Part shown: positions 28,484-38,928 of the stretch, in pieces
How positions within the stretch are numbered: position 1 is the stretch's first letter
Layout of the letters: each line of letters starts with the position of its first letter
Assembly: GCA_028870845.1 (NCBI GenBank)
Contig: JAGWOR010000002.1
Location: forward strand, 1-64,000
DNA from: Gammaproteobacteria bacterium
GTDB taxonomy: Bacteria > Pseudomonadota > Gammaproteobacteria > Natronospirales > REEB76
DNA: 64,000 nt
Reading direction: 5' to 3'
The notes under the pieces: model-generated
Told to the model about the DNA's origin: nothing
The model's input: only the letters and a program-made list of their open reading frames with translations
The model's database searches: none
Position numbers and translations under genes: made by a program

Positions 28484-29263
28484 ATGCGCCTACTGCGTGA
28501 AATGTATTACATCCTGCTGGATTTTCTGCAGAGCATGGGCGCCTGTTGGTTGTTCCTGCTGCGGATTTTGCGCTGTATCCCGGGAGCCTTATTGCGCTGG
28601 CGCATCATCTGGCAGCAGATCTATTCCGTAGGCGCCATGTCCCTGGTTCTGATCATGATGTCGGGACTTTTTGTCGGCATGGTTCTGGGACTCCAGGGGT
28701 TCAACACGTTGTCCAAATTTGCCGCCACCACGGCATTGGGCACTCTGGTGGCATTGTCCCTGCTGCGTGAACTGGGCCCGGTAGTTACAGCTTTGCTGTT
28801 TTCCGGGCGTGCCGGTACGGCACTGACATCGGAGATCGGACTGATGCGCGCTACCGAGCAAATCGCTGGCATGGAGATGATGGCGGTGGATCCGATTCGC
28901 AGAATCGTGGTCCCGCGGTTTCTCGCCGGTGCGATTTCCGTGCCGCTGCTGACGATGATATTCAGCGCCGTCGGTCTTCTTGGCGGGTACCTCGTGGGCG
29001 TTTCGCTCATGGGCGTTGACCCAGGGGCATTCTGGTCGCAAATGCGCACCAATGTGGATTTATGGGACGATGTAATCAACGGACTGATAAAAAGCGTGGT
29101 ATTCGGCGGCGCCTGCAGCCTGCTGGCGGTCTACGAAGGCTATTATTCACACCCAACGGCTGAAGGCGTGAGCCGCGCAACCACGCGCACCGTGGTGAAT
29201 AGCGCGTTGGCGGTGTTGGTGCTCGACTACCTACTCACAGCTCTAATGTTTCACGGAGTATGA
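28484..29263 (+). CDS. mlaE: Phospholipid transport permease MlaE
   Basis: [53 protein letters not shown]. Confidence 0.96.
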   Translation: MRLLREMYYILLDFLQSMGACWLFLLRILRCIPGALLRWRIIWQQIYSVGAMSLVLIMMSGLFVGMVLGLQGFNTLSKFAATTALGTLVALSLLRELGPVVTALLFSGRAGTALTSEIGLMRATEQIAGMEMMAVDPIRRIVVPRFLAGAISVPLLTMIFSAVGLLGGYLVGVSLMGVDPGAFWSQMRTNVDLWDDVINGLIKSVVFGGACSLLAVYEGYYSHPTAEGVSRATTRTVVNSALAVLVLDYLLTALMFHGV

Positions 29264-29266
29264 CTT

Positions 29267-29737
29267 ATGCGTCAGACACGAACCATAGAGATCAGTACCG
29301 GTTTCTTTATCATTCTGGGATTTGCCGCATTGTTTTTCCTGGCCACGGAAACCACGAACATTGGTGCCTACGGTGACTCCGGCGGTTACGTGGTGACGGC
29401 CAGCTTTACCAACGTGGGCGGCCTTAAAGTGCGTGCTCCCGTTACCATGGCGGGAGTAGATGTTGGCCGGGTCACGGCCATACGCCTGAATCCCCAGACC
29501 TTCAATGCGGTGGTCAGCATGCGCATCAGCAATACTTATAACGAGATTCCGGATGATTCCACTGCCAGCATTCTTACTTCCGGACTGCTGGGCGAACAAT
29601 ATATCGGCCTTTCGGCCGGCGGATCCGAAAAGTTCCTCAAGAATGACAGCAAGATTCAGTACACCCAGTCGGCGCTCATCTTGGAGAACCTCATTGGGCA
29701 ATTCCTGTCCAGTAAAGCATCTTCCGGGAGTAAGTGA
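29267..29737 (+). CDS. mlaD: MCE-domain protein MlaD
   Basis: MRQTRTIEISTGFFIILGFAALFFLA; TASFTNVGGLKVRAPVTMAGVDVGRV. Confidence 0.96.
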   Translation: MRQTRTIEISTGFFIILGFAALFFLATETTNIGAYGDSGGYVVTASFTNVGGLKVRAPVTMAGVDVGRVTAIRLNPQTFNAVVSMRISNTYNEIPDDSTASILTSGLLGEQYIGLSAGGSEKFLKNDSKIQYTQSALILENLIGQFLSSKASSGSK

Positions 29738-30399
29738 TGTACCTCAAAAAAATCAGTATTGCAGCCATAGCCGCGGCTTTTTGCTGCCTTTCAGCAATGG
29801 CCGCCACGAGTCCATCAGCCACGACACTGGCGCCGGACCAGGTGGTCAAGCAAACCGCCACGCAAATGCTGGCAGCCGTGAACAACCAACGCGAGGATTT
29901 GAAAAAACACCCGCAGAACCTCTATGACCTGATCGGAAAAATCCTGCTGCCGCGTTTTGACCTGAACTACGCAACCCGCCTGGTGCTGGGACCGTATTGG
30001 CGCACCGCGACACCGCAGCAGCGTCAGGAGTTCCAGGATGCGTTCTACAAATACCTGGTGCACAGTTACGCCAATAAATTGCTGGAGGGTAACTATACCG
30101 ACCGTAACATTCAGGTTGAGCCGTGGCGTGGCGATGCAGAGGATGGCCGCACCATGGTGCGCAGCAAGGTCATGAGAGCCGGAAATGCCCAGCCCGTGCA
30201 GGTCGACTATGCCATGGTACGGACCAAGGATGGCTGGAAGGCCTTTGACGTAACCATCGAAGGGATCTCCTACGTGATGAATTACCGCAATCAGTTTGGC
30301 CCGGAAATCCAGCAGAAGGGCATTGATGAGCTGATCCAGCGCCTGAATGCGGAATCGGAGAAGGCGCCCCCGGCACAAGCTAAAAACGCCGGTTTATGA
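29737..30399 (+). CDS. mlaC: Periplasmic phospholipid-binding protein MlaC
   Basis: Signal peptide; RFDLNYATRLVLGPYWRTATPQQRQEFQDAFYKYLVHSYANKL. Confidence 0.95.
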   Translation: MYLKKISIAAIAAAFCCLSAMAATSPSATTLAPDQVVKQTATQMLAAVNNQREDLKKHPQNLYDLIGKILLPRFDLNYATRLVLGPYWRTATPQQRQEFQDAFYKYLVHSYANKLLEGNYTDRNIQVEPWRGDAEDGRTMVRSKVMRAGNAQPVQVDYAMVRTKDGWKAFDVTIEGISYVMNYRNQFGPEIQQKGIDELIQRLNAESEKAPPAQAKNAGL

Positions 30400-30710
30400 A
30401 GGACCCCAATAATAAAGTGAAGTTCGAGGACCTGGGAGGCGGCAGGTTTCGTGTTGACGGGCGCCTGGATTTCAACAGCGTTATCCAGGCACTGGAAACC
30501 AGCAAGCATCTGTTCGCGGAGCTGCACGCCGTTCAACTGGATCTTTCCGGGGTCAGCGCCATCGACAGCGCCGGACTGGCGCTGTTTGTCGAATGGATCA
30601 GCCGCGCCAGACGCGGCAATTGCAACTTGGTTTTCAGCAATGTGCCTGCCCAGGCCATGGCCATCGCCCGAATCAGTGATGTGGAAAAGTTGCTGCCGGT
30701 GGCTACCTGA
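30396..30710 (+). CDS. mlaB: STAS-domain protein MlaB
   Basis: VQLDLSGVSAIDSAGLALFVEWISRARR; ATGA overlap with mlaC. Confidence 0.92.
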   Translation: MKDPNNKVKFEDLGGGRFRVDGRLDFNSVIQALETSKHLFAELHAVQLDLSGVSAIDSAGLALFVEWISRARRGNCNLVFSNVPAQAMAIARISDVEKLLPVAT

Positions 30711-30715
30711 TTTAA

Positions 30716-31630
30716 TTACGACTGACGATCACCGGCGTTAATCAGGGTTTTTTCCTTGCTGCCCGCAACCGCCGGTGGTTGCTTTGGTTTCACCGGGGCA
30801 GGCGAGACCTGGGTGCCCGCGGCCGCAGATTTGGTGTGGCTGACGGCACTGGGAGCGCTATTACTGTCGGAATCGTCCGGCGGAAGGTCTGGATAATCGG
30901 GATATTGCATCGGCGGGTTACCGCGATACAGCTGGAAGCGGCGGTGCTGTATCCACGCGTCACGCACGAATGTATATGGATCAAAGGCGCTGTCAATGGC
31001 GCTGTCCAGATCCAGCAACCCGGCGCGGGTGTCCACCGCATTGGTCAAAGTTGCCGCGTTTCTATAGCGGGGCTGCATACTGCTTTGTATCGGGTCCGCA
31101 TACTCGTAATCCACATACAGGGATCCGGTGTCACGTACGCTGCTGGGGCCCAGGAAGGGCAGGACCAGGTATGGACCTGAAGAAACCCCGTAGTCGGCGA
31201 GGGTCTCACCAAAGTCGGCACTGTGATGCGGCAGATCCATGTGCTGGGCCACATCGAACCAGCCCAGCAGGCCGATGGTGCTGTTGACGATGAAGCGGCC
31301 GGTATCCTTGAACATGTACTTGAATTGCCCCTGTAACAGGTCATTGATGATGCTGATCGGAGCCCCCAGATTGTGCAGGACGTTATGGATGCCGTCCCGG
31401 GCCTGGCGTGGAACGGCACGTACATAGGTCTTGGCCACCGGCCGTCCTATGATCTTGTCGAATTTCTGATTGAAGGCAAAGGTTGCACGGTTCATTTTTT
31501 CCCACGGATCCCTGGTTTGGGTGGCGTAATCCGGGGGTGTGGATGCGCAACCTGCCATCAGCAGTATCAGCAGCGCAAAGCACAAAAACCACGCTGACCG
31601 CCGTCGCAGGCGGGTTGAATGAATTGGCAT
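30716..31630 (-). CDS. mlaA: Outer-membrane lipid asymmetry lipoprotein MlaA (VacJ)
   Basis: Lipobox LLMAGCAS; DPWEKMNRATFAFNQKFDK; TIGLLGWFDVAQHMDLPHHSADFGETLADYGVSSGPYLVLPFLGPSSVRD. Confidence 0.96.
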   Translation of the reverse strand: MPIHSTRLRRRSAWFLCFALLILLMAGCASTPPDYATQTRDPWEKMNRATFAFNQKFDKIIGRPVAKTYVRAVPRQARDGIHNVLHNLGAPISIINDLLQGQFKYMFKDTGRFIVNSTIGLLGWFDVAQHMDLPHHSADFGETLADYGVSSGPYLVLPFLGPSSVRDTGSLYVDYEYADPIQSSMQPRYRNAATLTNAVDTRAGLLDLDSAIDSAFDPYTFVRDAWIQHRRFQLYRGNPPMQYPDYPDLPPDDSDSNSAPSAVSHTKSAAAGTQVSPAPVKPKQPPAVAGSKEKTLINAGDRQS

Positions 31631-31692
31631 CGGCTTTCCAGTGGAACAGGGCTGCCTATCCTAGCAGCTCAAGGAACAAAGTGAAGTCACGA

Positions 31693-33285
31693 TCAGGGAT
31701 TGTTCTGGGTTACCAGGGACTGGCGGTTGGCACGACCCCATGCTTCCAGGCGTTGCAGTCGGGCCTGGTATCGCTGCCTCTGCATGCCGTCAATTCCTGG
31801 CGTAGCCAAGGCGATGCGCAACTGGTCGGCTGCCGCCGCCGGCAGTCCGGTGCTGTAGTAGTACTCGGACATGTAATAGTGTGAATCTCCCTCATCGCCG
31901 GCCCGTTCATAAGCTTTGGCCAGCATGCGGATGATTTCCGGGTCATTGTCCACATGCAGAGTTTGCGGGATCAGCAATGAGATTGCTTCCTGCGGCAAAT
32001 CCGCCTCGATGAGGTCGTTGGCGTAACTCAGAATCAGCGGCTTGCTGTCGGGGAACAACTGCAGCGCTTGTGCGTAGGTAACCCTGGCTGTTTTGATATC
32101 ACCGGATGTCATCTGCGCATTCGCGAGCCCAATACGGAATGCAACGATGTCGCTGTATTTGTCGGCAAGAACACGCATGATTTCCACGGCTTCTTTATCC
32201 CGCCCAACGAGGATGTCACTGAGAGCCAGACCATAACGCATGGCTTCCTGATTCCATCCACTGGTGGTGGCGACGCCATTCCTGAAATATTCCAGTGTCT
32301 TGTTGGGATTGTCACTGACCAGCACACGCACCCTTGCCTTCATGATTGCATAGCTGCGACTGTCCGGACGCGGCGGTACACGCATGCTGAGTGCGCGCTC
32401 TTCCAGATAGGCCATGCGAGTTGAGTCTTGGGGGTGATCCAGCAGAAATTCCGGTATATGGTTGTAGCCATTCAACACGGAGTCTTGCTCCATCTTTTTA
32501 AAGAATTCGATCATGCCTTGCGGAGGAAAGCCGGCCCGTGCCAGTGTTTGTATGCCAACGCGGTCCGCTTCCTCTTCCTGAGATCGGGTAAAGGTGATCT
32601 GATGCTGGATGATGGAGCCCTGTGCGGTAGCAAGCGCACCGATGGCGACATTGGGGTCGCCGGAACTGGCGGCGACCAGGATGGATCCCAGGATTGTGGC
32701 GAGATCCAGCAAACTGTGGTTTTTCTGGTCCTCAGCGCTGCGCGCGATATGCCGCTGGGTGACGTGCGCGGTTTCGTGGGCCATGACGCCGGCCAGTTCA
32801 TCTTCACTGTCGGTTTCCAGGATCAGACCGGTGAAAACCCCGACAAAGCCGCCAGGCAGGGTAATGGCATTGATTTCCGGATCATTGACGACGAAATATT
32901 CGAAGTGCAGTGTCGGATCGTCGCTGTGGGAAGACAGTTCATGTCCCAGGTTGTCTATATATTCGTGTATCAGCGGATCGTTCACAATCACGCCCGCCTG
33001 GCGTGCCTGGTTCATGATCTGCACGCCGATCTGGTATTCCTGCTGTGGTGAAAGCACATTGGCGCCAGCCATGCCGATCTGTGGCAGGTTGAAGTCGCTG
33101 CGTGATTCATTGCCAGGCATGGCATAGTAACCGGCTGGTAATGAACTATTGCTTGCAGCAGCGTGTTGTTCGCCAGCTTTACTGGAGCTGGCGGTAGGAG
33201 ATGCCGCTCCCGCATAACCACCGGCGATGGTAAGAAGACCTGCGAACAGCAGGTAACAGGCAGACTGTATGCGCTTGATTCGCAT
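31693..33285 (-). CDS. M48 family metalloprotease with TPR repeats (BepA-like)
   Basis: HETAHVTQRH zinc motif; C-terminal TPR region; signal peptide MRIKRIQSACYLLFAGLLTIAGGYAGA. Confidence 0.92.
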   Translation of the reverse strand: MRIKRIQSACYLLFAGLLTIAGGYAGAASPTASSSKAGEQHAAASNSSLPAGYYAMPGNESRSDFNLPQIGMAGANVLSPQQEYQIGVQIMNQARQAGVIVNDPLIHEYIDNLGHELSSHSDDPTLHFEYFVVNDPEINAITLPGGFVGVFTGLILETDSEDELAGVMAHETAHVTQRHIARSAEDQKNHSLLDLATILGSILVAASSGDPNVAIGALATAQGSIIQHQITFTRSQEEEADRVGIQTLARAGFPPQGMIEFFKKMEQDSVLNGYNHIPEFLLDHPQDSTRMAYLEERALSMRVPPRPDSRSYAIMKARVRVLVSDNPNKTLEYFRNGVATTSGWNQEAMRYGLALSDILVGRDKEAVEIMRVLADKYSDIVAFRIGLANAQMTSGDIKTARVTYAQALQLFPDSKPLILSYANDLIEADLPQEAISLLIPQTLHVDNDPEIIRMLAKAYERAGDEGDSHYYMSEYYYSTGLPAAAADQLRIALATPGIDGMQRQRYQARLQRLEAWGRANRQSLVTQNNP

Positions 33286-33423
33286 GCTTGGGTCAGTGCG
33301 AGAAACGTTCAATATTGATAACGATACCTGACCTAAACTCTATTATGGCACGTTGGTTGACCGCCGGTAGGGCTTTCATACCGGGGTAGACAGTTCAGCC
33401 GGGGAGATTACGCCACGATCAGG

Positions 33424-33451
33424 AAAAAAAAGCCCCCGGGAACGGGGGCTT
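33424..33451 (-). terminator. Rho-independent terminator for the fadL-like gene
   Basis: Minus strand AAGCCCCCGTTCCCGGGGGCTTTTTTTT. Confidence 0.9.
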
Positions 33452-33480
33452 GATGTCATACGTAGATTGATGGCTGCAGG

Positions 33481-34863
33481 TCAGAATTTATAGATGTATT
33501 GGACGCCCAGGATATCTGCGTCTGCATTGAACTGCCCAGCGATGTAGTCGCCGCTAACGCCATCCAGCTGGCTGTAGGGGATATGGCTGTTAATGAACAG
33601 GTGGGCATAACCGATATCCCATTGGCTGTGACCGGACACATGCCAGCTGGCGCCGAAGGCCAGCCATCTCCGGTTTGCATCCGGCAGGCGCGCGGTACGG
33701 CTGGCATCAATGCTGTTGGGCGTGGTGGCAGAGGCGGCCGTGGGGTTTGGAACCGGACTTTTGTCCAGTGCGATTCCGGTACGGAATGTCCAGGCATCGT
33801 TGTACTTATAGTTCAATCCGATGCTGTAACGGTTCGAATTAGACAAGCCTTCCTGCACAACCACTGGCGGCATATTCGGGTTCTGAAAATTAATGGTCAG
33901 GTTCTGGAAGCTGCTCCATCCCGTATAGCTCCAATCAGCCATCAGTGACCACTGGTTGTTGAGTTGCTGGAACAAACTCAAAGAAACGATTTGCGGTGTG
34001 GTGAACTGGGCGCTGATTCCCTGGTCCTGGAACAGGCCCTGACTGGCAAAAATGGACGGCACATTGGTGAATGAGGCGCTGCCGCTCAGATTGTGTTTGA
34101 CGCGCGAGCGGTAAGAAAAGCCGACGCGTGTGGTGTCATAGTCCCATAACACCCCAAAGTTGAAACCGGTGGCGGTATTGTCCGCGGTAGCCGAGAAGAA
34201 TCCATCGTGACCCTGGGGCACGAGACCAAAGCTCTGGCTGCAGGTTGCGGGGTTAACTTCCGCAAAGCAGATGGCGCCGAAATCTACGTCATTGGTGAGC
34301 TTGACGTTCATGCGTTGCACGTCAATGCCAAAGCCGACAGAAAAATGATTGGTAAGCTTGTATGCCAGTGTGGGGTTCAGGTTGATTACGCTGACGGATG
34401 TGTAGATCGCCTGATACCGGAAGATGGAACTGGCGTTGTAACTTGTGGCCAGTCCGAAAGGCACACCGAGTCCGACGCCGAAGTCCAGCTTGTCGGTAAG
34501 CGGTGTCGAGTAGTAGATGTATGGTACTGCCCCAAGTTTTCCTGGATTCCCACCGTTATTTCCGGTAAGGGGCTGTCCGGAACCATCTACCGCGGTGGTA
34601 GGCGTAAAACTGGCGCCAAAACGGATCAGGCTAAGCCCCGCATCCAGTTCCGGATCAGACAGGCGCGTCAGACCCGCAGGGTTATACCAGATGGTGGATG
34701 CGTCGTCTGCAAAAGCAGCGCCTGCCGCATGTGCGCTGCCCAGGCTGGTAACGCTTTGCTCCGTGAGCTGGAAGTTGGATGCCACAGCCAGGCTGGGCAG
34801 CACGCCTAAGGCTGAACCGCTCAGTAGTGCAAGCAGACATTGGAAAATCCGTTGTTTCTTCAT
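33481..34863 (-). CDS. FadL/OmpP1/TodX-family outer membrane transport protein
   Basis: Mature NFQLTEQSVTSLGSAHAAGAAFADDASTIWYNPAGLTRL; C-terminal beta strand ending YIYKF; start MKKQRIFQ at 34863. Confidence 0.93.
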   Translation of the reverse strand: MKKQRIFQCLLALLSGSALGVLPSLAVASNFQLTEQSVTSLGSAHAAGAAFADDASTIWYNPAGLTRLSDPELDAGLSLIRFGASFTPTTAVDGSGQPLTGNNGGNPGKLGAVPYIYYSTPLTDKLDFGVGLGVPFGLATSYNASSIFRYQAIYTSVSVINLNPTLAYKLTNHFSVGFGIDVQRMNVKLTNDVDFGAICFAEVNPATCSQSFGLVPQGHDGFFSATADNTATGFNFGVLWDYDTTRVGFSYRSRVKHNLSGSASFTNVPSIFASQGLFQDQGISAQFTTPQIVSLSLFQQLNNQWSLMADWSYTGWSSFQNLTINFQNPNMPPVVVQEGLSNSNRYSIGLNYKYNDAWTFRTGIALDKSPVPNPTAASATTPNSIDASRTARLPDANRRWLAFGASWHVSGHSQWDIGYAHLFINSHIPYSQLDGVSGDYIAGQFNADADILGVQYIYKF

Positions 34864-34972
34864 CGTTATGATCCTCAAGGATATGAGGGAGTTTGGTCCG
34901 AATGATTTAAGCATAGGTAGGGCCTGGTTGTCAGTACCCGCCCCACCCATGCATGGCTTTTTCCATTGCTGT

Positions 34973-36382
34973 TTAAAGGGCATCTGATGCGAAATCAGCC
35001 AGTCGCGATCGCTCGCCGCGCATCAATGTTATGTGGCCGGAGTGTGGCCAGTTTTTGAACCGGTCTACCACGAAGGTCAAGCCTGAGGTGGTTTCGGTCA
35101 GGTAAGGGGTGTCGATCTGGGATATGTTGCCAATGCAAATCATTTTGGTTCCCGGGCCGGCCCGGGTTATCAGGGCTTTGAGCTGTTTTGGCGTCAGATT
35201 CTGTGCCTCATCTATTATGATGTAGCGGTTCAGGAAAGTGCGGCCGCGCATGAAATTCAATGAGCGAATTTTGATCCGGTTGCGAAGCAGATCATTGGTT
35301 GCGGCGCGCCCCCATTCGCTGCCTTCGCCCGACTGGGTGAGCACTTCCAGGTTATCCATAAGCGCGCCCATCCAGGGCGTCATTTTTTCTTCCTCAGTGC
35401 CCGGAAGGAATCCAATATCTTCACCCAGTGGCACGGTCACCCGTGTCATGATGATTTCCCGGTAGTGGTTCTGTTCCAGGGTCTGCGCCAGACCTGCGGC
35501 TAGAGCCAGCAGGGTTTTGCCGGTGCCGGCTGCGCCTAGCAGTGTGATGAAATCAACATTCAGGTTCATCAGCAGGTTCAAGGCGAAGTTTTGTTCGCGG
35601 TTGCGGGCTTTGATGCCCCAAACGTTGTGGCGTGCTCCACGATAATCGCGCGTGAGTTCCAGCAAAGCGCCACGCTCATCAATATTGCTGACCATGGCTT
35701 CGAAATTGTCGGTATTGCTGAATACGAATTCATTCGGGAACCAGGTTTCAACTCGCGGACCTTGAATTCGGTAATAGGTGTGACCATCCTGCTGCCAGGA
35801 TTCCATATCCCGGCTATGGTGCTCCCAGAAGTCATTGGACAAGTCGTCTACGCCAGTGAACAGAAGCTCCAGGTCATCCAGAGCCTTGTCGTTAAAGTAA
35901 TCTTCCGCATGGATGCCGAGCACCGCGGCCTTGATGCGCAGGTTGATGTCCTTGGACACCAGGATCAGCCGGCGATCCGGGTATTTTTGCTGCAGCGCCA
36001 AGGTGGCACAGAGGATGTTGTTGTCCGGTTTGTTGCCCGGCAGAGAGTCCGGCAGTATCGCGGGCAGTGGTTCAGTCTGGAAAAAAAGCCTACCGGTCGT
36101 TGATCCGCTAACGCCTTGGACTTGCTGGAGAGTGGAGATTGTCAGACCAGCGTCGATCTCCGCCTTGCTGACATGGCGCATCATCTCGTCCAGGAAACGG
36201 CTCACTTGACGCACATTCCGGGCTAATTCAGAAATACCCTTTTTGCTGGTATCCAGTTCTTCCAGAACTACCATGGGCAGATAGATATCATGCTCTTTAA
36301 ACCTGAAAATGGCGGTCGGATCATGCATCAGCACATTGGTGTCTAATACATATAATCGTCGCGGCTCACGGGATTTTTTCAC
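34973..36382 (-). CDS. PhoH-family protein with N-terminal PIN domain
   Basis: RRLYVLDTNVLMHDPTAIFRFKEHDIYLPMVVLEELD; LLGAAGTGKTLLALAAGL; YIIIDEAQNLTPKQLKALITRAGPGTKMICIGN. Confidence 0.94.
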   Translation of the reverse strand: MKKSREPRRLYVLDTNVLMHDPTAIFRFKEHDIYLPMVVLEELDTSKKGISELARNVRQVSRFLDEMMRHVSKAEIDAGLTISTLQQVQGVSGSTTGRLFFQTEPLPAILPDSLPGNKPDNNILCATLALQQKYPDRRLILVSKDINLRIKAAVLGIHAEDYFNDKALDDLELLFTGVDDLSNDFWEHHSRDMESWQQDGHTYYRIQGPRVETWFPNEFVFSNTDNFEAMVSNIDERGALLELTRDYRGARHNVWGIKARNREQNFALNLLMNLNVDFITLLGAAGTGKTLLALAAGLAQTLEQNHYREIIMTRVTVPLGEDIGFLPGTEEEKMTPWMGALMDNLEVLTQSGEGSEWGRAATNDLLRNRIKIRSLNFMRGRTFLNRYIIIDEAQNLTPKQLKALITRAGPGTKMICIGNISQIDTPYLTETTSGLTFVVDRFKNWPHSGHITLMRGERSRLADFASDAL

Positions 36383-36398
36383 GAACGGGACTCCGGCT

Positions 36399-36869
36399 TC
36401 AAAGCGTGGTCTTTAAAACTTTGAGTATTTCATTAACGTGGCCGCTCACCGAAACCTTGCGCCATTCGTGACGAAGTACACCTTTGGCGTCTATCAGAAA
36501 AGTGCTGCGTTCAATACCCCGGTATTTGCGTCCGTACATGCTTTTAAGTTTGATAACACCAAATGCCCTGCAGAGCCTGGCTTTTTCATCGGATAACAGA
36601 TCGAATTTCAGGCCTAGTTTTCTGCGAAAGCCCTCATGGGATTTTAGCGAGTCGCGGGAGACTCCCATAACAATGGTATTCAGTCGCTTGAATTTTGCGC
36701 GGTTAGCATTGAAGGCCTGGGCTTCCAGCGTACACCCGGTAGTATTGTCTTTAGGGTAAAAATATATCACCAGGTTACTGCCCTTCAATTCCGACAACTT
36801 GATGGTTTTACCTCCGGTGGAAGGCAATTCAAAATCAGGCACTGGCTTGTTTATCACCGGTTTCAGCAT
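36399..36869 (-). CDS. bcp: Thioredoxin-dependent peroxiredoxin (Bcp family)
   Basis: NLVIYFYPKDNTTGCTLEAQAFN; DLLSDEKARLCRAFGV. Confidence 0.93.
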   Translation of the reverse strand: MLKPVINKPVPDFELPSTGGKTIKLSELKGSNLVIYFYPKDNTTGCTLEAQAFNANRAKFKRLNTIVMGVSRDSLKSHEGFRRKLGLKFDLLSDEKARLCRAFGVIKLKSMYGRKYRGIERSTFLIDAKGVLRHEWRKVSVSGHVNEILKVLKTTL

Positions 36870-36929
36870 GTGTAGCCTCCTGAGCATATCGGCAGCGATA
36901 TATTTTAGGTGTCACCTGCAGATCAATGT

Positions 36930-37460
36930 TTAATTCTTTATCGGCTCCATGACTGCATCCAGGTTGAGCTGCTCACAGAAATCCATGAATTCCTCGCGTA
37001 ATCCCCCGATGTGAAGGTCAGCAGGAAAACTAACCGACAATTGCACGGAAAGCATGGGCGCATCCGTATATGCCGCAAGATATCCGCGGGATGTCAGCTC
37101 TGAGATGCTGATGTTGCGCGCAACGAAAAAACTGGTAATTTTGAAAAGAACATCGGGCCGGTCCAGTGAAACTGCGTCAATGGCATATGGAACCAGGTCA
37201 TGCCGCGGCGTGCGTTCTGTGGTCCGATGTGCTGACAAGGTCAATGCATGTGTTTTCCCCAGTTTTGGCAGCAGACCCTCCAGTTTGGCAAGCGCATTCC
37301 AATTGCCGGAAACCAGAACCAGCATGCTCAAATGTTTGCCGAGAACGATCATGCGGCTCTCGGCAATGTTGCAGCCGCTGTCTCTAACAGCAGCGGTTAA
37401 ATCTTGCAATATGCCCGGCCGGTCCTGGGACAGAACTGACATTACCAAATACTGTTTCAT
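36930..37460 (-). CDS. gcvR: Double-ACT-domain protein, GcvR-like
   Basis: MKQYLVMSVLSQDRPGILQDLTAAVRDSGCNIAESRMIVLGKHLSMLVLVSG; gcvR-bcp order divergent to dapA. Confidence 0.82.
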   Translation of the reverse strand: MKQYLVMSVLSQDRPGILQDLTAAVRDSGCNIAESRMIVLGKHLSMLVLVSGNWNALAKLEGLLPKLGKTHALTLSAHRTTERTPRHDLVPYAIDAVSLDRPDVLFKITSFFVARNISISELTSRGYLAAYTDAPMLSVQLSVSFPADLHIGGLREEFMDFCEQLNLDAVMEPIKN

Positions 37461-37611
37461 GCAGACTCGCGGCACCCAGATCCGGATGTGCAGAATTCAC
37501 CAGCAGTTTACCGCCTTTCATCCATGAAGCAATCACGCCATGGAGTGTTTATCTTGAGCCTTAGGCACATTGACCGGTAACATATGGTGTTTTTCACGGG
37601 GCTGAATATAT

Positions 37612-38487
37612 ATGTTTCAGGGCAGTATCGTGGCGCTAGTCACGCCCATGGCGGAGGACGGCCGGGTGGATTACGCGGCGCTTGAGGAACTCGTGCAATG
37701 GCATGTCGCCGAAGGCACCGATGGGATTGTTGCGGTTGGTACGACCGGCGAGTCGGCGACTCTTGAATCCCACGAGCATATGCGGGTGCTTGATAGTTGC
37801 CTGCGGGCTTCCGCTGGACGTATACCGGTCATCGCCGGTAGCGGCTCGAATTCCACTTCCCATGCTATAGCTTTGACCCGACTCGCACAGTCTCGAGGTG
37901 CAGCCGCTGCCCTGGTTGTGACCCCGTACTACAACAAGCCCACTCAAGAAGGGCTGTATCAGCACTTCCGAGCCATTGCCGAGGCGGTATCGCTGCCGCT
38001 GATTCTATATAACGTTCCGAGCCGCTGCGCGGTCGATATGCTGCCAGGCACCATTGCGAGGCTGGCTGAAATTAAAAATATCATCGGTATCAAGGAGGCT
38101 ACTGGCAAGCTGGACCGCGTAAAGGAAATCCGGGATGATTGCGGAGGTAATTTTCTGCTCTTAAGCGGAGACGACGCGACCGCCAAGGAATTCATGCTGG
38201 CAGGCGGACAAGGCGTGATCTCGGTGACCGCCAATGTCGCGCCAAAATTAATGCATGCGATGAGCGTGGCTGCTTGCGCGGGAAATCGCAGCCAGGCTGA
38301 TATACTCAACCAACGGCTTGCCGAATTGCATAAGAATCTGTTTTTGGAGAGCAACCCAATCCCGGTAAAATGGGCGCTCACAGAAATGGGCCGGATACCA
38401 CCCGGAATACGCTTGCCGCTTACCAGGCTTGCACCCAGCCATCACGACTTGCTTCGAAATACTCTCCGATCCATGGCGATCCTTTAG
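37612..38487 (+). CDS. dapA: 4-hydroxy-tetrahydrodipicolinate synthase
   Basis: MFQGSIVALVTPMAEDGRVDYAALEELVQWHVAEGTDGIVAVGTTGESATL; IIGIKEATGKLDR. Confidence 0.97.
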   Translation: MFQGSIVALVTPMAEDGRVDYAALEELVQWHVAEGTDGIVAVGTTGESATLESHEHMRVLDSCLRASAGRIPVIAGSGSNSTSHAIALTRLAQSRGAAAALVVTPYYNKPTQEGLYQHFRAIAEAVSLPLILYNVPSRCAVDMLPGTIARLAEIKNIIGIKEATGKLDRVKEIRDDCGGNFLLLSGDDATAKEFMLAGGQGVISVTANVAPKLMHAMSVAACAGNRSQADILNQRLAELHKNLFLESNPIPVKWALTEMGRIPPGIRLPLTRLAPSHHDLLRNTLRSMAIL

Positions 38488-38517
38488 TTATCGTCAGTTG
38501 CAACTGGAAAAACACGC

Positions 38518-38928
38518 ATGACAAAAAATCTCTATTTGGCGTTCATCCTACTGGCCGCGAGCTTATCTGGCTGCAGCACGGTGTACTGCGGTGATGCACA
38601 TGCCTATGCCGGCAGCGCAGTAAGCCCTGCATTACACGCCCCGCCTGGCATGAGTGTTCCACCAACAGATCCAAATTATTCAATCCAGGGCGTCGATACG
38701 GCCCCCGGCAAAGCTTCCAAGCAAGACGCGGTTGCCGCGTGTTTGATAAAACCTCCTGAGTTGGTCGACACACAGCCGGCGGCCAAAGTTAAAACAGCCG
38801 AACAGCCGACGCCGGGACAGGAAAAGGCCGCTCCGGGTGGCAACAAGGCGACGCTAAAACAGCAAGTAAAACCCTCATTACCAGCACCGGTGGCTGGAAC
38901 ATCAGAGTTTCCAGCCGCCGCGATTTGA
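38518..38928 (+). CDS. Short lipoprotein with BamC (NlpB) N-terminal-like region
   Basis: Lipobox LLAASLSGCST; PALHAPPGMSVPPTDPNYSIQGVDTAPGK resembles the BamC N-terminal lasso; downstream of dapA as bamC often is; 136 aa only. Confidence 0.55.
   Translation: MTKNLYLAFILLAASLSGCSTVYCGDAHAYAGSAVSPALHAPPGMSVPPTDPNYSIQGVDTAPGKASKQDAVAACLIKPPELVDTQPAAKVKTAEQPTPGQEKAAPGGNKATLKQQVKPSLPAPVAGTSEFPAAAI

Noticed and set aside
32428-33051. 207-aa plus-strand ORF opposite the M48 protease
   Set aside because: Antisense to a CDS with a clear HExxH protease motif
34207-34809. 200-aa plus-strand ORF opposite the fadL-like gene
   Set aside because: Antisense to a well-supported porin; no domain
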